Origin: Eurosta solidaginis
Lineage: Eukaryota > Arthropoda > Insecta > Diptera > Tephritidae
DNA: 64,000 bases
Direction: 5' to 3'
NCBI RefSeq assembly: GCF_040869045.1
Contig: NC_090319.1
Location: 53,788,779 to 53,852,778 of the forward strand
Position numbers and translations under genes: made by a program. Numbering within the stretch: the stretch's first letter is position 1; every line of letters starts with the position of its first letter. Below, in pieces: positions 9,621 to 20,799 of the stretch. The notes under the pieces were generated by a model, which searched no databases, was not told the origin of the DNA, and worked only from the letters and a program-made list of their open reading frames with translations.

Positions 9621-10987
9621 GCGATATCGACCAAAATGTGGACCAGGTGATCCAGAAAATCATCTGTCGGGTACTGCTAATTTATTTATATATGCAATAC
9701 CACTAACAGTATTCCTGCCAAGATTCCAAGGGCTGTTGATTTCGCCTTGTAAAACTTTTTCATTTTCTTCTACTTAATATGGTAGGTGTCACACCCATTT
9801 TACAAAGTTTTTTCCAAAGTTATATTTTGCTTCAATAAACCAATCCAGTTACCATGTTTCATCCATTTTTTCGTATTTGGTATAGAATTATGGCATTTTT
9901 TTCATTTTTCGTAATTTTCGATATCGATAAAGTGGGCGTGGTTATGGTCGGATTTCGGCCATTTTTTATACCAAGATAAAGTGAGTTCAGATAAGTACGT
10001 GGGCTAAGTTTGGTAAAGATATATCGGTTTTTGCTCAAGTTATTGTGTTAACGGCCGAGCGGAAGGACAGACGGTGGACTGTGTATAAAAACTGGGCGTG
10101 GCTTCCACCGATTTCGCCCATTTTCACAGAGAACAGTTACCGTCATAGAATCTATGCCCCTACCAAACTTGAGAAGGATTGGTAAATTTTTGTTCGACTT
10201 ATGGCATTAAAAGTATTCTAGACAAACTAAATGAAAATGGGCGGAGCCACGCCCATTTTGAAATTTTCTTTTATTTTTGTATTTTGTTGCATCATATCAT
10301 TACTGGAGTTGAATTTTGACTTAATTTACTTATATACAGTAAAGATATTAAATTTTTTGTTAAAATTTGAATTAAAAAAAAAAATTTTTTAAAAAGTGGG
10401 CGTGTTCTTCATCCAATTTTGCTAATTTTTATTTAGCACATATATAGTAATAATAGTAACGTTCCTGCCAAATTTCATCATGATATCTTCAACGACTGCC
10501 AAATTACAGCTTGCAAAACTTTTAAATTACCTTCTTGTAAAAGTGGGCGGTGCCACGCCCATTGTCCAAAATCTTACCAATTTTCTATTCTGCGTCATAA
10601 CGTCAACCCATCTACCAAGTTTCATCACTTTAACCACCTTTGGCAATGAATTATAGCATTTTTTCGGTTTTTCGAAATTTTCGATATCGAAAAAGTGGGC
10701 GTGGTTATAGTCCGATATCGTTCATTTTAAATAGCGATCTGAGATGAGTGCCCAGAAATCTGCATACCAAATTTCATCAAGATACCTCAAAATTTACTCA
10801 AGTTATCGTGTTAACGGACAGACGGACGGACGGACGGACGGACATGGCTCAATCAAATTTTTTTTCGATACTGATGATTTTGATATATGGAAGTCTATAT
10901 CTATCTCGATTCCTTTATACCTGTACAACCAACCGTTATCCAATCAAAGTTAATATACTCTGTGAGCTCTGCTCAACTGAGTATAAT
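9621..10987 (+). repeat. Distal non-coding part of the long dispersed repeat
   Basis: No coding frame. Phrases such as AAAGTGGGCGTGG, CCACGCCCATT and TTTTCGATATCGA recur at intervals of a few hundred bases. The (GGAC)n tract at about 10816-10846 lies about 140 bp before the right end. Two or three direct internal duplications look likely from the repeated GTGTTAACGG phrase (10026 and 10810). Confidence 0.7.
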
Positions 10988-11254
10988 AAAAATAAACAAC
11001 TCAGGACCGTCCCTTCTGCGGCTGTTCCACTTCAATGGCACACAATCAAAGCAAACGATCGACATTAATTTACAGCTGGTCGGCCAACTGTTGTTCCAGG
11101 TGGTACCTACTCATGCTATATCATGGGATTCTTTCTCTACCCCTGCGGAGCCGGACAAAATATAAGCATCCATAAGGAGTTCAAGAATCATACATACAAA
11201 AATTTGTTTAATGATTTTTTGAAAAGATCTTGCCAATCTAGGCTGATTCGTTAA

Positions 11255-12900
11255 TAACCGCAATATACTCGACAAAAGGCCTAACGGTGTAGCAATGTCA
11301 ATGCTAAAGCTCTTGGCGACGAGGGAGTAAGCTATCTGCGCACGTTTTCAACTTGTTCTCCACGATCTTTGCCACTCCAGAACAATCGAAAATGGCAAGA
11401 ATTTTTCTACTAAAGCCTGGAAACCCAGCTAACGAAATTAAGTCATATCGGTGATATCACACCTTTCGCCAGTAGCGAAGACGTTGGAAACCGTCCCGCT
11501 CTTCATTTTTCTGCGAATTTTTGCTTAGCCAATTTTTGCTTAGAAATGAAGAGCACTTACACCGCGCTAAACGCCATAAACACTCAGATAAATTTCGGGC
11601 TTTTCAATTAGAAAACAATCTTTCTAAACATGGTCGCCCATCGGCAGTGATTTGACACACACTCGACTGTATATCTGCCATGAAAAGCTTTGCAGATGCC
11701 GTTCAGAGTCGGCGTAAACATTTAGGTCATGCCCTGTCAATTTGTAGGGAAAAATTAAAAGCAGAACGACGTAAGCTCCAAGAGACGCTCCTCCTAAAAT
11801 CTCTTCGGAGGTTATCACGCCTTACATAATTTTTTTTTACAAACTAGGGAGTGGACCAGCGAAACCCATGTAAGAAGTCTTTCACACAGTCAACCACGGC
11901 ATACTACTCCAATACATATAAGGTTCACCCCTGCCCTCTTGTCTAAAAATATGGACCGCAAATTACCTGAATGGCCGGCAAGCGTCGGTTTAGTTTCGGA
12001 TCGAAGCCTCAAGACAGAATTAAACAAGTGTTGCCACAGAGTGATGCCCTATCCCCACTTCTATTAATTACTACATATCAAATCTGCCTTCTCCACCCGA
12101 AGGAGTTAATATCATTTCCCATGCCGAAGAACTGCACGATAATGGCAACAGAACCTGGCCCAACCATAGACGTATTACTTTCTAAAACAAATAGCTATTT
12201 CCCCAGTCGTGCTGATTTCTGCACCTGGCGCAATCTTGTACTCTCTCCGACTGTTTACGACGTGCAAGAAACAGATGACGCAAATATTGGACGTTCACGT
12301 CGATGGCATTACGCTACCGACTGCCAGTCACCCAAAGATCTAAAGGGTAACGTTCCATAATACTCTTACCTTCGAGGCACATTCCTCCGAAATTGTATCT
12401 AAAGTACAAAGCCGCAACAAAATTCTCACCTCACTTGCCTGCAGCAGTTGGGAAAAGGTAAAGAAACTCTGCTTACAACTTACAAAGTAATGGCCAGCCA
12501 CTCATGCCCTACTCGTCGCCAGTCTAGTCCCTTGGTCTAAAAAAATACCGAATAGAAAAGGCTGCAGGCTTATCAAAATACTGCACTTATAACTGCCAGG
12601 GGATGAGTTCTTATGGCCCCTGAACATCATCTGTTGAACAGACAGTTTTTGCTGAATTATCAAAAACCAGGACATCCCATCAAACAACTTGTTAAGCAAC
12701 ACCTAAGTACTATTCCAAAGGAGACACGAGTCACACCATCCTGACATACGTAATGTATGTCATGCAGGCGAAATGCCTCCATATGACACGAACCATATTT
12801 TTGTAATGTGGAACCTACGCCTTTAACAACAACATACCTATGGGCCAACCCTGCTAGTTTCCTTGGACTCCCGTTAGCGTAATTGGATGACAATGTAATA
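11255..12900 (+). pseudogene. Jockey-like RT fragment, split by a SINE
   Basis: Reading frames change repeatedly, but the block order is that of a jockey-clade RT. Near 11.27 kb comes VAMSMLKLLATREVSYL; near 11.58 kb TALNAINTQINFG; after the SINE VNHGILLQYI (about 11.9 kb) and LNGRQASV (about 11.97 kb). PEGVNIISHAEELH stands where PEG..YADD is expected, so the catalytic box is gone. Near 12.6 kb comes LLNRQFLLNYQKPGHPIKQL. A degenerate C-terminal Cys/His block ends near 12.9 kb. Same family as the minus-strand fragment at 1075-1670. Non-functional; the left end is uncertain. Confidence 0.75.
11600..11835 (+). mobile_element. SINE family 1, 5'-truncated copy
   Basis: It starts at TTTTCAATTAGAAAA, about 75 bp into the family consensus, so the tRNA-like head is absent. 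It keeps TTTGCAGATGCCGTTC, the TTGTAGGGAAAAAT block and the terminal TCTTCGGAGGTTATCACGCC. It interrupts the jockey-like RT between the blocks TALNAINTQ and VNHGILLQ. Confidence 0.85.
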
Positions 12901-13100
12901 CTATGTTCAAACAGAAAAATAAATTGAGGCAATTTCGAATGAAACTGAGTGGTGTTCATACAACTCAATTTAGCTTACACTATAGTAATTTTATAGCTGG
13001 TTGGCTCATCTCTACAGCAACAACATACCTTTGTTCAGACTGTCAAAATGTGCGTGTTGGTATTAGGCGAATAGAATGGAATGAAAACATAAAACTTTAA

Positions 13101-13792
13101 ATGATTTTAATAATCGGGGATTGCCCATATTGCTTTTTCAAATGTATGAAAACATTTATTTGAAGCAATTTTTTAATTTTATAATTTATTTAATAATTTG
13201 GGAAAAATTTAAACAACGTGACATCAGGACGGACAAGGCGACAGCTATTTCGATTATACCTTGTAAATCTCTTCAAAGCCTTTTCTCCCGGGAGTGGGAG
13301 TCGAACTCGCACTCCTACGATAGTTGAAATGGTTGTAAACGCATTCAGCTACGTCATGCCTGTTGTAAAGTTCTTCCCAATTGCCTTCTTTTTGCATATT
13401 TTAATCTTTTACACATTGCATACTTCGTATGCAATTATGTGTTAAAGCTATGCTTGGTACGGCGGTTTTCAAAGAAACTTTGGTTCTTGTTGCTGTTTTC
13501 GTTCTATTTATAGAACTACAACGAATTAACCAATTTTGTCTGTTTGTATGATTTTAATAATCGGGGATTGCCCATATTGCTTTTTCAAATGTATGAAAAC
13601 ATTTATTTGAAGCAATTTTTTAATTTTATAATTTATTTAATAATTTGGGAAAAATTTAAACAACGTGACATCAGGACGGACTCCCGGGAGAAAAGGCTTT
13701 GAAGAGATTTACAAGGTATAATCGAAACAGCTGTCGCCTTGTCCGTCCTGATGTCACGTTGTTTAAATTTTTCCCAAATTATTAAATAAATT
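13101..13792 (-). mobile_element. tRNA-derived retroposon, rearranged with direct and inverted copies
   Basis: The insertion is flanked by a 12-bp duplication. Block A (13101-13231) is repeated directly at 13549-13680. The segment 13681-13792 is the reverse complement of 13178-13291, so 13624-13680 and 13741-13797 can pair as a hairpin of about 57 bp arms. The unique middle holds a tRNA-like unit on the minus strand. The overall form suggests a SINE that was copied twice or re-inserted into itself in opposite orientation. Confidence 0.7.
13289..13360 (-). ncRNA. tRNA-like Pol III promoter unit (SINE head, not a tRNA gene)
   Basis: On the minus strand there is an A box TAGCTGAATGCG (13340-13351) and a B box GAGTTCGACTC (13298-13308), about 31 bp apart, the normal internal-promoter spacing. 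A clean acceptor stem and anticodon arm are not evident, so I read it as the head of a tRNA-derived SINE. Confidence 0.6.
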
Positions 13793-13945
13793 ATAAAACT
13801 TTAAAATTTTTGTGTGTTGTAAGAAAATGTGTTCAATGTTTTGGTTTAATTTTGAGTTTGCCATCTCCTTTTGACAATCCCTACTTCAGTGATAGGAAAA
13901 AAATAAAATCAGCTGATGAGATGAGCCAACCATATAGTTGAGCCA

Positions 13946-14137
13946 TACGTAACTGACGTCTAAATCTACTCAATAAACACACGTTACAAAGTTGCATTTG
14001 CAGTTTGAAACATTTTATTACGCAATTTTTTTAAATTGGCAATTTATTATTACAATTTATTATATGATAAATTGCCCAAGAAATTACCCAAATGGTATAA
14101 ATTGCCAATTTGGTGTGTGTTTGTACCTAGTATAAGT
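13946..14137. repeat. Repeat S copy 1, with inner palindrome
   Basis: About 190 bp starting CGTAACTGACGT and ending TTTGTACCTAGTATAA, repeated at 33119-33303. In both places it follows a P1 MITE terminus. The inner part is an AT-rich palindrome with arms AAATTGGCAATTTAT and ATAAATTGCCAATTT. No coding sequence. Confidence 0.75.
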
Positions 14138-14228
14138 TTGTGGTTTTTACTCAATATAATTCGACAGCCGATAGTTAGGTTAAGTTGAAAAAAGTGGGTT
14201 GAAAAATAACTTTTCGTGCCTTCACTTA

Positions 14229-14463
14229 GGCCCGTTTTTTCAGTGCGAATTTAAACCAGAATTAAACTTGAGTAGAATTTAACTTGCGAATTTTGGAGCT
14301 TCGGCTCAATTCTTTAGTACAAATTTAAGCAGTTGCTAAAGCTAATCTCAATCTTAAGCTGGTATTATGGCCATTGTCATAAAATTTGACTGCTCATTAC
14401 AGTCAAACGGGGCAAAAGAGCAGGTTTAAACTGTAATTAACTTAAAAACTGAAAAACCGGGCC
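14229..14463. mobile_element. Harbinger-type MITE, TTA target duplication
   Basis: 235 bp between TTA (14226-14228) and TTA (14464-14466). The left terminus is GGCCCGTTTTTTCAGT; the right one, reversed, is GGCCCGGTTTTTCAGT. GGCCC ends and a TTA duplication fit PIF/Harbinger elements. The inner part is AT-rich, with AATTTAAAC/AATTAA motifs and no ORF. Confidence 0.82.
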
Positions 14464-14466
14464 TTA

Positions 14467-14812
14467 GTCCACAGAAGCTATACGCTTTCCTCCACGTTAC
14501 CTCATCTGCAGCTGCGATAGAAATCTTAGGCTCTTATGCCCTGGGGTAGGGGGCTAAGAATATACCCGAGGCAGGTAAATACTCAAATGATCTAATGGGT
14601 TGTGTAGCGCAAGCCTTTCAAGGTGTTTCCAAGGAAATTATTAGTTCCTCCAACCCAGTTTTCAACCTCTCCTACCCGTGGCGAATCCTTTTTCTTTAGC
14701 AAGTGAGGCTCTGGCGACCCCAAGTTTCTCATGAAGCTAGGGGGTGGGGGCGGGATGGCCTAGAACCTCAAATTCCTTGTGCTCCTTGCAAACCTTCAGT
14801 TTTTTACTTTTC
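14467..14812. other. No gene seen
   Basis: A mixed, locally GC-richer stretch (GGGGGTGGGGGCGGGATGG near 14740). No frame, RNA or terminal repeats were recognised. Confidence 0.5.
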
Positions 14813-14824
14813 TATTCCATAGCA

Positions 14825-15182
14825 GCCACCGTGGTGTGATGGTAGCGTGCTCCGCCTATCACACCGTATGCCCTGGGTTCGCATCCCGGGCAAAGCAACA
14901 TGAAAATTTTAGAAATAAGGTTTTTCAATTAGAAGAAAATTTTTCTAAGCGGGGTGGCCCCTCGGCAGTATTTGGCAAGCGCTCCGGGTGTATTTCTGCC
15001 ATGAAAAGCTCTCAGTGAAAACTCATCTGCCTTGCAGATGCCGTTCGGAGTCGGCATAAAACATGTAGGTCCCGTCCGGCCAACTTGTAGGGAAAATCAA
15101 GAGGAGCACGACGTAAATTGGAAGAGAAGGTCGGCCTTAGATCTCTTCGGAGGCTATCGCGCCTTACATTTATTTTATTTAT
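14825..15182 (+). mobile_element. SINE family 1, full-length reference copy
   Basis: 358 bp flanked by the exact 12-bp duplication TATTCCATAGCA (14813-14824 and 15183-15194). The head is tRNA-like, with an A-box-like TGTGATGGTAGCGTG and a B box GGGTTCGCATCCC. The body contains TCAATTAGAAGAAAAT, GCCATGAAAAGCTCTCAGTG, CTTGCAGATGCCGTTCGGAG and TTGTAGGGAAAATCAAGAGG. It ends with GGAGGCTATCGCGCCTTACA and an ATTTATTT-type tail rather than poly(A). The best intact copy in the window. Confidence 0.93.
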
Positions 15183-15194
15183 TATTCCATAGCA

Positions 15195-15959
15195 TATTGT
15201 CGATAATGCCGTTTCGCGTTCGATTAGAGTAAGTTTGAGGAACTTCCGGTGCAATATAACACAAATGTTGTTTGTCCATGGTCGTTCCCCTCCGTGGAAG
15301 TTCCTCCGCTCTCAAGGCGGGTAAAATATTGTGTACTTGAACCACATTTGTGTTATATTAGCTGTGTTTTTTCTCACATCTATATACGTTTACGCTTAAA
15401 CTTTTTATGAACTGCTAAGCGACAAACTTTAAATACACCTCTGAAATTGCTGCGCATAAAATTAGTACTACTAAATTTCAATACGCATTATACTCAAATG
15501 CAACTGAAATATGTGTCTATGTTTCACCCTCTGCACTAATTCTATGTATTCTATGCGCGCCCATTATTTACCACAACTGATTCAGCTATATGTTATGCAC
15601 AGAAATACAACAGATGGTTGTGTCTCCGCTTTTCGGTACACCCTGTGCTGTAGCTAGTTGTGTAACCACTGCCGCTATAATGGTCTCCTAAACATTATCT
15701 AAGCGAGGATAGGCGTTTTTTTTACGCGCAAACGAAACGTAAACGCGTGTAAAAAAAAACACGGCTATTGTGTCCAACCGACTGTTGAAACTCGAGCCAG
15801 TATAGCCACAGTAGTATCCTCAGAAGGATTCCCGGTGTGGCTCCGCCATCAGATTACCACACCCAACACTAAGTTTTGAAAGGTGTCATAAGAAGAGACG
15901 GAGTGAAAAGGAAGGACGCAATTTCACTCCACACCGACCGATGTTTACATTTACTCATA
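15195..15959. other. No gene seen; one stem-loop
   Basis: Non-coding. AATATAACACAAATG (15254-15268) is complementary to CATTTGTGTTATATT (15344-15358), a 15-bp stem with a loop of about 75 bp. Near 15715-15765 there are A and T runs around ACGCGCAAACG/CGTAAACGCGTG. No transposon ends were recognised. Confidence 0.5.
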
Positions 15960-16675
15960 TAGCCAAGCAGCGCTCATGGCGCTTGTATGGCTAAATAAGC
16001 CAGACGAACTGGCAAAGGCGGGGGCACTGCTGGATGCTGCGGAGGCATTCGTTCCAATATACATCATTTATCCACCCTATCAACAAAACAAAATAAGTCA
16101 ATCGAGATGCATCATCCACTTACATCAATCAAAGAAACATACATTACAGATTCATGGAGTTTGTGGTCCCCAACTGGTACTCCTCGGACACCTGCAAGAT
16201 AACCAAGCAAACCTGACCACCGATAATAGCAGTACAGAGCGCCTACTTAATAGGTCAAGTAGAGAAATCTTTAGGAGCACTGCCATAATCACGAGATACT
16301 GGCCGCTTAACCTGCGTGTTGAGAGAATGTGTCTACTTTTTAACATCATTTGCCGGAGGCGGAAACAATCTTGCACTATATGTATGAATGCCCAGCTCTA
16401 GAATACACGACAATAATATACTGCCGGTACTTTAGGAAGTAACTAAATGCTCTGTAAAAGATATAAGTAGATGCATTGCTCGCACCAATTAGTTTGAACG
16501 GAGCGACGACTAGCCATACTAAAAGAGCAGCATTTTGTTCAAGGGGAATGTGCATCAAAATGGCACTACGTTCAACACAATTATATCACGTTTAATTGCC
16601 TTCCGACACTACAGACACATTCAGTCTATGTGAGGTCTTTATTGAACGGCCAATTCAACCTAATTACCTTCCGAA
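15960..16675 (+). pseudogene. 3' remnant of an RNase H-bearing non-LTR element
   Basis: About 16006-16050 encodes DELAKAGALLDAA, which fits the last conserved block of a retrotransposon RNase H (..ADELA..). Frames then change several times through 16.44 kb. The right end TCAGTCTATGTGAGGTC..GGCCAATTCAACCTAA (16619-16665) matches the 3' terminus of the element at 52.8 kb. Assigned to the LOA/I-like RNase H group with moderate confidence. Confidence 0.6.
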
Positions 16676-17402
16676 AGTAAAAATGTTCTGCTCTTAAATC
16701 TGTACTATTGGAGTATTACAAAAAAAAGTATGGCATACCTTTCATAATAAAAATATCTACTGTACTTGTAATAGAAATATGACAAGATGTAATAAAAGTT
16801 TGGTCAAGAGGCTATAGTTTCGAAGAATTTAATTCTAGTACAAGCAGCTTAAAAATGCCATACGAATTGTGTAACAAGTACAACGAAACTATTTTTTCAT
16901 AGCCTAGCTAAACATAAAATTTTATTGTCATTGGCTTGACCTGGAACCAAGGAAAACAAAGAGAACCAAATACAGAAGTACTCAAACTTATAAGAAAGAC
17001 ACAAGTTGAATTCAATTGATGAGATCTACAAAGAATTTAAAAACAAACACAACAATAACAAAAAGTACGAATAAAAACAATAAATATTCATTTAACACAC
17101 ACTGTGGCATTAAGCAGACTGCGCATTTTTGATTGATTAAAATGTATGGAATAACAAACAAATAGAAATAGAGATTGGTTAATTGCTAGAAAATGAATAT
17201 AAGAAATATGTATATTTACTTAGGGTGAGTCGGTTTTTTCTTAATTTTTGGACGTTTTTTTTTCTTAAAATTTCGAATATCGAATATCCCGGTTTTTTCT
17301 TCGGTGAACCGGTTTTTCAGAAGGACTATAAAGGCCTTTGAAAGTTTATCGAAATACGGCAACATGTTAAATTTTTATCGATATCTGGATCACTGTCAGA
17401 TT
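16676..17402. other. No gene seen
   Basis: AT-rich, with stops in all frames. At about 17220-17330 a CGGTTTTTTC / CCGGTTTTTTC / CCGGTTTTTCAG series recurs in diverged form at 18.98-19.06 kb. Confidence 0.5.
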
Positions 17403-17405
17403 CAG

Positions 17406-18520
17406 GGGCCAAATCGTAACATCCGTGATTGTATAGCTCGTCACGTAAAAATATGATTTTCGGATTATGACTTACGTGAACGTACTACTTCGACCGTAAT
17501 TTTGGATCGCAACATACGTGACGAGTGACTGAACGTATACGTTCCGTTCCACTTTCATTCGAACACAAACTGGCGATCGTATACACACAAATTTCACTGA
17601 AAATGTAAAAAAATTGTTAAAATAGATGAATAAGTAAAATATAATAACAAATTTCAAACTGTTATTATTAACAAAGTTCGACATCAAACAAGCTTAATCC
17701 AAGCCACAAGGAAATATTGGCGGAATTTATGACGAGACACCTGCTTTGGTATTGGCTTGGTTCAAATTTATCTTCTCCATAAAGTAACTAAAAGCTTCTT
17801 AAGTTAAGCGCAATCTCTTCAAGAAACTGCAATAATTTTTTGTTTCAAAGATATAATACATAAACGAGCCGTACCCATCCGGCATATGAGAGCAACTGCC
17901 GGTAATGCAGTGCAAATATTCACAATAGTGCCATAGTACAAATAGATTTCTTTGTGTGCTCACAATCGTTTATTTTTAACAAATTATTTTAATAAAATGT
18001 AGCTAAAAAAAAGCACTACGACCAAAATTGCCCAAAGCTCGCTAATAGCCCGACTCTACATCTTTACAACGAAAACTTTATTTATAGATTTGGATTCCAA
18101 ATAAGAGCGAAAAAGAGATCCGTACATGAAAACAGCAATTAGAAATAATATATATGATGATATGCTAGCGCTTTGTTCGATAAGTCCAAAGGGTTACTGC
18201 ACTATCTTAACCGCCTTTGGACTATCTTTTCATCGCCTTCGCTATTACTGGAGCTCAAACAAAACAATAAAATTTGATCCATCGCAGTTATTTACTTTAT
18301 TTTTTATATTTTGGCAACAAATTTGACAGTTCAAAATCTAGTGTGAGCTAAAAATACAATCCAATCTAATGTGGATCGTAGAATTTATTGTGAATTGAAA
18401 ATAAATTACGTCTCGTTTGCTATCGTATGTTATAATCCCATTTTGTTTATACGTTTGACGTATCACGTAATTTTCTTTCGTATAGTTGCCGATCCGTGAT
18501 CGCATGTTACGATTCGGGCC
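17406..18520. mobile_element. Harbinger-like MITE (family H2), CAG duplication
   Basis: The termini are inverted matches: left GGGCCAAATCGTAACATCCG, right (reversed) GGCCCGAATCGTAACATGCG. The trinucleotide CAG flanks both ends (17403-17405 and 18521-18523). The ACGTGA/TCACGT motifs recur inside. A copy of repeat R (17875-18165, reverse) sits in the middle and inflates the length to 1.1 kb. No transposase. Related ends occur in the 215-bp element at 47384-47598. Confidence 0.75.
17875..18165 (-). repeat. Repeat R copy 1
   Basis: Reverse-complement match to 51236-51690 and 62755-63005. Shared phrases (plus sense of the others) include TATTTCTAATTGCTGTTTTT, CTTATTTGGAATCC and ATAAATAAAGTTT. Lies inside the H2 MITE. 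Class unknown. Confidence 0.75.
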
Positions 18521-18523
18521 CAG

Positions 18524-19780
18524 AATTCAGAAAATGATTTAAAGAGTGAGTTGGATAAGACCATTCGCGATATTCAAAACCCAAATAATTTAGCGAAAAA
18601 GTGCGACAAAGGTATTTTGGACAATTTTTTATATTTTGCCAAATTATCATATTGAGTAAAAAAGCATTTTCTGTCTCAAGTTTTATAAAGACTGAAAAAA
18701 AGAATAGATTGAGCCCCAAACATTTAAACTGTATTTTATTTTTAAAAGACTACTTTAATTGCAATAAGTAAAGTCTTCACATATGAGGACTTTTGTTACC
18801 ATAAATCGATATTATACTGTGAAATGAAATATGACTTGATATTCTTTTGTTTATAACTGTATTAAATACACATTGAATTTGTTTTGTTTTTAATAAACGA
18901 TTTACCATTGGTATGTTAACCTTTTATTTTTGGCTGAACGGAAATTTTATTATTTTGGGCAAGTACTAAATAACCGTCTTATCCGGTTTACCCGGGTAAA
19001 ACAGGTTTTTTTCTAATTAAAATTTTTCGAATAATCGGAAAACCGGTTTTTGAAAAAAGTTGAATAATCGAACATGCTATATGGGATGCAAAAATCATGA
19101 AAACATGTGACTGATAATAGTAATTATAAAAATATTTTGACAGGGTATACCTTGGAGAAGGTTAAGACCGAGCTTCTCTTCCAATTTGTGATCATTCAAC
19201 CAACTGTTTCCAACGATCAGCTCTCTTGTAAATCGGGCACTGCAAGAAGCGCACACCTCACCGTTCGTCGTTGAATTGATCCTTAAGAAGAGCGGATCTT
19301 GTCTAATTTACTTAAGTGTAAGTCCATTAAATCGATTAAACCTAAGCTGGTAGAGGGAAACCTCACACCAGTTTCTTATACTGGATAAAATCTAGGAATT
19401 CAATTATGTAGACAGCAAATGTGAAAACTCCATCGGCAATCATCAGCCCCCGCTGTTCGGATATCCGGATACGTAAACGGAAAATTCGGATATCCGTATT
19501 TCCGGATACCGGAATATAAAAGTTGAATATCTGCATATCAGAAATCAACGAAGCAAACATCGAAAAAGTATTCACAAAATATGTTTGTAGATTATTACAT
19601 TATTATTAAGAAGATAGTTTAACATCATATTACACATTTCTCAATAGGAGTCTTTTTTGTATTCACTGTTAATTGATTTAAATGCCCCAAGACTTTATTG
19701 TTATTAATATTAAATATACATATATGGTACATAAATTTCTTGCTTTCACTGGATATCCAAAAGTACGGTTATTAACCGGA
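18524..19780. other. No gene seen
   Basis: AT-rich and non-coding. It contains CCGGTTT/CCGG-rich patches near 18.97-19.06 kb and a GGATATCCG-type run (19455-19510). No terminal repeats or RNA genes were recognised. Confidence 0.45.
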
Positions 19781-19784
19781 TCTT

Positions 19785-20045
19785 TATAGTTGTTTGTTAT
19801 CGATTTTAAACCTTGGTAGCACTCCCATAACATAATCCATAAGTTTCCAAAAACAAATTGACATCCATTTTACAACATGTCGACAATTCTTCGGTAAGTA
19901 ATCGATAACTTTTTGAGAACAAATCGATAACTTTTGGACAACACTGGTAACAATCAGAAAAAAATCGATAAAATTATGATAACGTATCACTAATTTTTCG
20001 ATGATAAGTTGAAAATTTTTCGATAACAAACAGGTAACTCGTCGA
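19785..20045 (-). repeat. Degenerate GTTATCGA minisatellite, reverse
   Basis: TCGATAAC-type words recur (19798, 19908, 19926, 19966, 20018). On the minus strand this is the same GTTATCGATTT-like unit that forms clear 11-bp tandem units at 37.07-37.2 kb. Too diverged here to give exact unit borders. Confidence 0.6.
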
Positions 20046-20049
20046 TTAA

Positions 20050-20795
20050 AAATTTAATTAAATTTAATTTGTTTAGTTTTATTTTATTTTATTTAATTCA
20101 ATTTTTGTTTGATTATATTCATTTTACTTTACTTTTTATTAATTTAATTTCACTTCCCTTTATTTTATTTTATTTTACTTTACTCTATTTTTTATTTTAT
20201 TTTATTTCTATTTATAGTATTTTTATTTATTTTATAGGATTTTTTTTTTTTTTTTTTTTTTTAGTTCATTTATTTAACTTTATTTTTTTCATTAAAAATC
20301 GATTGAATTAAATTTTATTAGTCTTAGTTTTATTTAGTTTAATTTAATTTGATTTTATTTATTTTATTTTACTTTTCATTAATTTAATTTTATTAAATTT
20401 AACTTCTTTTCCCTTTATTTGATTTTATTATTTTTTTGTTAATTACTTTACTTTATTTTGTTTCTATTTAATTTATTTAAATTAATTACTTTATTTTCTT
20501 TCGATTTATTTTATTTTGATTTATTTAATTTTTTTTTTATTTTGTTTTGATTTGATTTATTTTATTTTACTTTATTTCTTGTATTTTTTTATGTATTTTA
20601 ATGTATTTTATTTTACTTTATCGTGTTTTTTTATTTCATTTTATTTTATTTATACTTTTTTATATTGTTTATTTAATTTAATTTTATGTTTTTATTGTAA
20701 TGTTATAAATAATATATTTTATTTAATTTTACTATATTTTCTTTTATTTCACTTTATTTAATTTTTTTTTATTAATTTATATCATTTTATTTTAG
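20050..20795 (+). repeat. T-rich low-complexity tract (TTTTA/TTTAATT words)
   Basis: About 745 bp made almost wholly of TTTTATTTTA, TTTAATTTAATT and similar words, with one long T run (about 20239-20262). C and G are rare and strand asymmetry is extreme. Open frames here encode only Phe/Leu/Tyr/Ile strings and are not genes. Confidence 0.9.
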
Positions 20796-20799
20796 TTAA

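Larger units (their letters stand above)
2097..10987 (+). repeat. Long dispersed repeat with (GGAC)n tract, interrupted by an R1-type element
   Basis: The left end has a GTTCGGGTGTAACCGAAC imperfect hairpin (2114-2131) followed by CTCAGTTGAGAGCT. The right end (about 10960-10986) has GAGCTCTGCTCAACTGAGTA, so the ends carry subterminal inverted matches. The middle is a 127-130 bp tandem array. The distal part (9620-10987) repeats phrases such as AAAGTGGGCGTGGTTAT and ends in a (GGAC)n microsatellite near 10816-10846. The GTCY-type microsatellite recalls the dipteran mini-me/DINE class, but that link is inference. No protein-coding capacity of its own. Confidence 0.75.
12988..13945 (-). mobile_element. 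P-like MITE (family P1), interrupted
   Basis: Bases 12996-13100 and 13793-13945 together match the compact element at 34201-34461 in reverse orientation. The right terminus GAGATGAGCCAACCATATAG..CCAT is well kept; the outer 10 bp of the left terminus are degraded. The two halves are separated by a 692-bp insertion flanked by ATAAAACTTTAA (13089-13100 and 13793-13804). Confidence 0.75.

Noticed and set aside
11971..12360. 129-residue plus-strand frame
   Set aside because: It overlaps the jockey-like RT but mixes correct and shifted segments; no independent protein.
14825..14900. tRNA gene call for the SINE head
   Set aside because: A and B boxes exist but acceptor and anticodon arms do not fold cleanly, and the sequence repeats with a constant SINE body at several loci.
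15254..15358. Structured RNA gene from a 15-bp stem
   Set aside because: A single stem with a loop of about 75 bp, no promoter boxes and no second copy seen.
17220..17240. Second hAT terminus (TAGGGTGAGTCGG)
   Set aside because: Similar to the end at 36349, but no matching right end or 8-bp duplication was found downstream.
20069..20761. Two plus-strand frames rich in Phe/Leu/Tyr, membrane-protein-like
   Set aside because: Product of the T-rich low-complexity tract, where TTT/TTA/TAT codons dominate; no Met context or conserved features.
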